Shown: positions 5,645 through 6,861 of the stretch, piece after piece
Numbering within the stretch: the first letter of the stretch is position 1
Layout of the letters: each line of letters begins with the position of its first letter
Origin: an uncultured Eubacteriales bacterium
Lineage (GTDB): Bacteria; Bacillota; Clostridia; Christensenellales; Christensenellaceae
Length of the DNA stretch: 6,861 nucleotides
Direction: 5' to 3'
NCBI GenBank assembly: GCA_902782475.1
Contig: CACZNR010000216.1
Location: forward strand, 1 to 6,861
Program-made: the position numbers and the translations under genes
The notes under the pieces: model-generated
Told to the model about the DNA's origin: nothing
Seen by the model: the letters and a program-made list of their open reading frames with translations, nothing else
Databases searched by the model: none

Positions 5645-6850
5645 ATGAAAAAAAGAGTGATAATCATCGGCGTGAATGGTCAGATGGGGAGAAACCTTGT
5701 CGAAGCATTCAGCGAAGATGATGATTTTTCTGTTGTTGCAGGAATAGATCTGAACACATCAGTTGCAAATCCATTCCCTGTTTTTACGAGCCTTGAAAAA
5801 TGCACTGTGGATGCGGATCTTCTGGTGGACTTCTCAAAGCCTGGTGCACTTGAGGGAAATCTTTCCTATGCGAGAAAGAACAATCTTCCTATACTTATCG
5901 CTACCACCGGCTACGATGAAGCTCAGAAAAAATCCATACAGATCGCATCTAAGGACATCCCTGTATTCTATACTGCAAACATGTCCCTGGGAGTAAATGT
6001 TCAGCTTCAGCTAGTCAAGAAGGCAGCCCAGTTCATAGGCGAACAGTCCGATATCGAGATCATAGAAAAGCATCACAACAGAAAGGTAGATGCCCCAAGC
6101 GGAACGGCTCTCCTTCTGGCCGACGGAATAAATGAGACCCTGGACAATCAGTATCATTATCAGTTCGGACGCGGAGGCAATGATGCAAAGAGAAAGCCTC
6201 ATGAGATAGGCTTCCATTCTATAAGAGGCGGAAATCTTGCAGGAGACCACGAAGTCCTCTTCATAGGAAAGCAGGAGACCCTCACCATATCCCATCACAC
6301 CGAAAGCAGAAAGGTATTTGCCGAAGGAGCACTTACTGCAGCACGTTTCATACTGCAGCAGGGCATTGGTCTTTATTCAATGCAGGACATAATTGCTTCC
6401 GATACAGCAAGGGCAAAGGCAAAGGTGGAATCAAACATTTCCGTCATAAGCATAAAGAATGCATCCTGTACCATAAGCTACCTTTCAAGGCTCATGGAGA
6501 ACCTCCACAAGGAAAGGATCGAAGTAAACTACATATCACAGTCTTCTCCATCACAGGGAAGAGTGGATATCACCTTCACCGTCAAGACAGGCAACCTCAT
6601 GGCAGCCGAGAACTGTGTAAGGAAATCCAGTCAGGATCCTGAATATATGATACAGAACGGCATCAGCAAGTTCACTGTATATTCACCTAATGACCATATA
6701 GACAGCAACATCCTCGACAGGTTCACAAGTCTCATGCAGATAGCTAACATAGACGTTATGCTGTTTACCATAATCGACAATACCTTCACATTCTACTGTG
6801 AGACTGACAGAGAGAACGACTGTCTACGGATAATAAACGAATTGTTCTGA
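5645..6850 (+). CDS. dapB: 4-hydroxy-tetrahydrodipicolinate reductase with a C-terminal tandem ACT-like regulatory region
   Basis: Residues 1-250 are a complete DapB, which reduces the DapA product with NAD(P)H on the way to diaminopimelate. The nucleotide-binding loop is GVNGQMGR (9-16); the catalytic segment EKHHNRKVDAPSGTA (141-155) holds the expected His (H143) and Lys (K147); and GFHSIRGGNLAGDHEVLF with SHHTESR complete the signature. Ordinary DapB proteins end near GLYSMQDII (242-250), but this frame runs to 401 residues. Residues 263-325 and 339-401 each resemble an ACT domain of aspartokinase: the first has IEVNYISQS followed by GRVDITFTV, the second ISKFTVYSPND, ANIDVML and a final INELF. 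The fusion has no stop, frameshift or change of base usage at the join. The ribosome site GGAG (5628-5631) is 13 bases from the ATG, longer than usual; no earlier in-frame start exists. The enzyme call is firm, the ACT call is by eye. Confidence 0.93.
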   Translation: MKKRVIIIGVNGQMGRNLVEAFSEDDDFSVVAGIDLNTSVANPFPVFTSLEKCTVDADLLVDFSKPGALEGNLSYARKNNLPILIATTGYDEAQKKSIQIASKDIPVFYTANMSLGVNVQLQLVKKAAQFIGEQSDIEIIEKHHNRKVDAPSGTALLLADGINETLDNQYHYQFGRGGNDAKRKPHEIGFHSIRGGNLAGDHEVLFIGKQETLTISHHTESRKVFAEGALTAARFILQQGIGLYSMQDIIASDTARAKAKVESNISVISIKNASCTISYLSRLMENLHKERIEVNYISQSSPSQGRVDITFTVKTGNLMAAENCVRKSSQDPEYMIQNGISKFTVYSPNDHIDSNILDRFTSLMQIANIDVMLFTIIDNTFTFYCETDRENDCLRIINELF

Positions 6851-6861
6851 GATTTATTTAC

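Overview
The window looks like chromosome from a Gram-positive member of the Bacillota, class Clostridia, most likely a Lachnospiraceae-type gut anaerobe. This is inferred from moderate GC, strong AGGAGG-type ribosome sites, TTGACA/TATAAT-type promoters, an ECF-type vitamin transporter subunit and a dapA-dapB pair. No rRNA, tRNA, CRISPR array or riboswitch is visible, and the genus cannot be fixed from the sequence.

Layout. Bases 1-84 are the right end of an IS200/IS605-type insertion sequence, with the folded 3' end expected of a TnpB-associated omega-RNA; its tnpB lies off the left edge. Bases 85-435 hold no intact gene. They contain a short open stretch that may be the 3' remnant of an interrupted gene, a perfect 14-bp inverted repeat, and a rightward terminator-like hairpin.

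Bases 436-4579 are a compact leftward operon of five genes, read from right to left: a small class I SAM methyltransferase, the redox chaperone Hsp33 (hslO), an acidic helical-repeat protein of unknown function, a THUMP-domain 23S rRNA methyltransferase of the RlmL/YpsC type, and a FolT-family ECF transporter S component. Three of the four junctions overlap by 11 to 17 bases and the fourth leaves one base, so the genes are probably co-transcribed and translationally coupled.

Bases 4580-4748 are a divergent control region. It has a good leftward promoter for the operon, an exact-consensus rightward promoter for dapA, and a terminator-like hairpin between them. Bases 4749-6850 hold dapA and dapB, which carry out the first two committed steps of diaminopimelate/lysine synthesis.

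The most unusual feature is dapB. After a complete DapB enzyme of about 250 residues the frame continues for about 140 residues that resemble the tandem ACT regulatory domains of aspartokinase. This suggests a dihydrodipicolinate reductase with its own amino-acid-sensing module. dapA has only a short leader with no room for a lysine riboswitch, so control by ligand binding to the protein is a reasonable hypothesis.
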